This document shows positions 5,559 to 6,712 of a stretch of 6,712 nt of DNA, piece after piece. The notes under the pieces are model-generated. The model was not told the DNA's origin. It worked only from the letters and a program-made list of their open reading frames with translations, and did no database searches. The translations under genes and the position numbers were made by a program. Every line of letters begins with the position of its first letter. The stretch's first letter is position 1. Source of the stretch: Natrinema soli (GTDB taxonomy: Archaea > Halobacteriota > Halobacteria > Halobacteriales > Natrialbaceae); the NCBI RefSeq assembly GCF_028618695.1, contig NZ_JAQIVI010000246.1, forward strand, positions 1-6,712, given 5' to 3'.

Positions 5559-5636
5559 CGGTGGTTCCGGACTAATTCGGCGCCCTCGACGGAATTTCGC
5601 TGTTTTCGAACGTCGTAGGCGCTATCGAACCACCGT
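5558..5636. repeat. 10-bp perfect inverted repeat with 59-bp loop
   Basis: ACGGTGGTTC (5558-5567) and GAACCACCGT (5627-5636) are exact reverse complements. The left arm begins at the last base of the DUF1684 stop codon; the right arm ends 28 bp before the TATA box of the MetE-like gene. In RNA it would close a long stem-loop in the 3' UTR of the DUF1684 transcript. As DNA it could be paired regulator half-sites. Function unknown. Confidence 0.4.
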
Positions 5637-5663
5637 GACCGTCGATCGTGAGAATACCACCAG

Positions 5664-5670
5664 TTATATT
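5664..5670 (+). promoter_or_regulatory. TATA box of the MetE-like gene
   Basis: TTATATT in an AT-rich block, centred about 34 bases before ATG 5701. An archaeal start 26 bases downstream gives a leader of only about 7 nt. This is the best TATA match in the window. GTGAG (5648-5652) and CTCAC (5688-5692) lie on either side of it. Confidence 0.6.
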
Positions 5671-5700
5671 ATCTACTGAAACTATTACTCACAAGAGTAC

Positions 5701-6712
5701 ATGACGACCACTGAAGACCGAATCCGAACGACGCACATCGGGAGCCTTCCCCGCCCGCCGGCACTGCTCAACCTCCTCGAGGCGCGTCAGAACGACGAAC
5801 CGGTCGACGAGGACGAGTGGAACGAAACCGTCGCGGAGGCCACGCGGGCCGTCGTCGAGCGACAGGCCGAGGTCGGACTCGACGTCGTCAACAACGGCGA
5901 GCAGTCACGGGTCTCGTTCAACTGGTACGTTGCCGACCGTCTGAGCGGGATCGACGGGAAGCGTGAACAGGAGCTCTGGGCGGATCTCCAGGAGTTCCCC
6001 GAGTACGCCGAGGAGACGTTCGAGACGGACGTCATCGATCTCTCGATGCAGCCCGTCGTCGACGGTCCCATCGAGTACACCGGCCACGGGGAAGCCGAGG
6101 ACGAACTCGAGGGGTTCCGAGACGCGCTCGAGACCGTCGACGCTGACTTCGAGGGGACCTTCGTGACCTCGGCGTCGCCGAGCATCGTCGCAACCACGCA
6201 CGTCAACGAGTACTACGACACCTACGAGGAGTTCCTCTTCGCCGTCGCGGACGCGATGCAAGCGGAGTACGAACTGGTCGCCGAGACCGGAATGACCCTC
6301 CAGATCGACGCGCCCGAACTCCTCACCATCGGCCAGACGGCGGCCTACGCGGACGAACCGCTCGAGGAGATCAGAGCAGCCACGCGTCTCCACGTCGAGG
6401 CGCTCAACGAGGCCCTCGAGAACGTCCCCGCCGAGCAGGTCCGCCTCCACACCTGCTGGGGGAGCTACGAGGGCCCCCACCACCTCGACGCGGACCTCGT
6501 TGACCTCCTGCCGGAGATCTACGAGGCCGACATCACCGGACTGAGCGTCGAACAGGCTAACCCCCGCCACCAGCACGAGTACTGCGCGTTCGCCGAGCAG
6601 CCGCTTCCCGATGGCTGGACGCTGATGCCCGGCGTCGTCGACGTCAAGACGAACATCATCGACCACCCGGAGACGATCGCGGACCGCCTCGAGCGCGTCG
6701 CGGACGCGGTCG
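5701..6712 (+). CDS. cobalamin-independent methionine synthase-family protein, MetE C-terminal-domain type (partial)
   Basis: The frame is open from ATG 5701 to the right window edge (337 codons). It begins MTTTEDRIRTTHIGSLPRPP, the opening of stand-alone Meth_synt_2 (PF01717) proteins that lack the N-terminal half of bacterial MetE. Zinc ligands can be matched to MetE: RLHTCWG gives His250 and Cys252 (the H-x-C pair), and SVEQANP gives Glu284. The second Cys, expected near PDCG, lies past the window end. LMPGVVDVKTN matches the late barrel strand. MetE moves a methyl group from a methyl-folate to homocysteine using zinc. Archaeal short forms are thought to use other methyl donors or serve in related methyl or alkyl-thiol transfer, so methionine synthesis is likely but not certain. 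Typical length is about 370-380 aa, so only the last 35-45 residues are missing. Acidic composition is usual for a haloarchaeal cytosolic enzyme. Strong TATA box just upstream. Confidence 0.87.
   Translation, partial: MTTTEDRIRTTHIGSLPRPPALLNLLEARQNDEPVDEDEWNETVAEATRAVVERQAEVGLDVVNNGEQSRVSFNWYVADRLSGIDGKREQELWADLQEFPEYAEETFETDVIDLSMQPVVDGPIEYTGHGEAEDELEGFRDALETVDADFEGTFVTSASPSIVATTHVNEYYDTYEEFLFAVADAMQAEYELVAETGMTLQIDAPELLTIGQTAAYADEPLEEIRAATRLHVEALNEALENVPAEQVRLHTCWGSYEGPHHLDADLVDLLPEIYEADITGLSVEQANPRHQHEYCAFAEQPLPDGWTLMPGVVDVKTNIIDHPETIADRLERVADAV

Noticed and set aside
5905..6666. 253-codon open frame on the minus strand
   Set aside because: It is antisense to the MetE-like gene, whose zinc-ligand motifs are intact; the antisense product shows the Val/Asp/Arg composition of a shadow frame.
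1..6712. CRISPR array, tRNA/rRNA, insertion sequence or integration site
   Set aside because: No regularly spaced repeats, cloverleaf-type sequence, transposase motif, terminal inverted repeats or target duplications were seen on reading both strands.

Overview
The window looks like chromosomal DNA from a halophilic archaeon, probably Natrialbales-like (Natrinema/Haloterrigena type). The evidence is GC-rich coding sequence with many TCGAG/CGA strings, acidic Asp/Glu-rich soluble proteins, a Bat-type HTH_10 regulator, archaeal TATA-like elements close to start codons (short-leader or leaderless transcripts), and a thioredoxin with the charged N-terminal extension typical of haloarchaea. The genus is inference; the haloarchaeal assignment is firm. 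No rRNA, tRNA, CRISPR array, transposase or obvious mobile-element end was seen.

Left part (1-1855). On the minus strand a 48-residue membrane peptide (526-672, strong Shine-Dalgarno) is followed with no gap by a TauE/SafE-family exporter that runs off the left edge. A 337-bp divergent intergenic region separates this pair from a plus-strand tandem universal stress protein (1010-1855), which has two intact ATP-binding motifs and a TATA-like element placed for leaderless initiation.

Middle part (1894-4016). A minus-strand Bat/HTH_10-type regulator is divergent from a 12-TM membrane protein resembling heme-copper oxidase subunit I. That protein appears to lack most copper-site histidines. The 110-bp intergenic region between them holds a perfect 20-bp palindrome (2588-2607), abutting a TATA-like element of the membrane-protein gene. 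The simplest reading is a regulator, its operator and its target. The stress protein and exporter nearby suggest a respiratory, sulfur or redox-stress neighbourhood.

Right part (4017-6712). A poorer, partly degenerate stretch carries a possible His-rich small membrane protein (4099-4320, minus). It is followed by a thioredoxin gene (4538-4908) that has lost an internal segment and changed reading frame, so it is probably a pseudogene. Then come an intact DUF1684 protein (5019-5558), a long-loop inverted repeat, and a MetE C-terminal-domain-type methyltransferase (5701 to the right edge, truncated) with a clear TATA box.

The best candidates for something undescribed are the regulator/palindrome/HCO-like unit and the broken thioredoxin. 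Everything else looks like ordinary haloarchaeal gene content.
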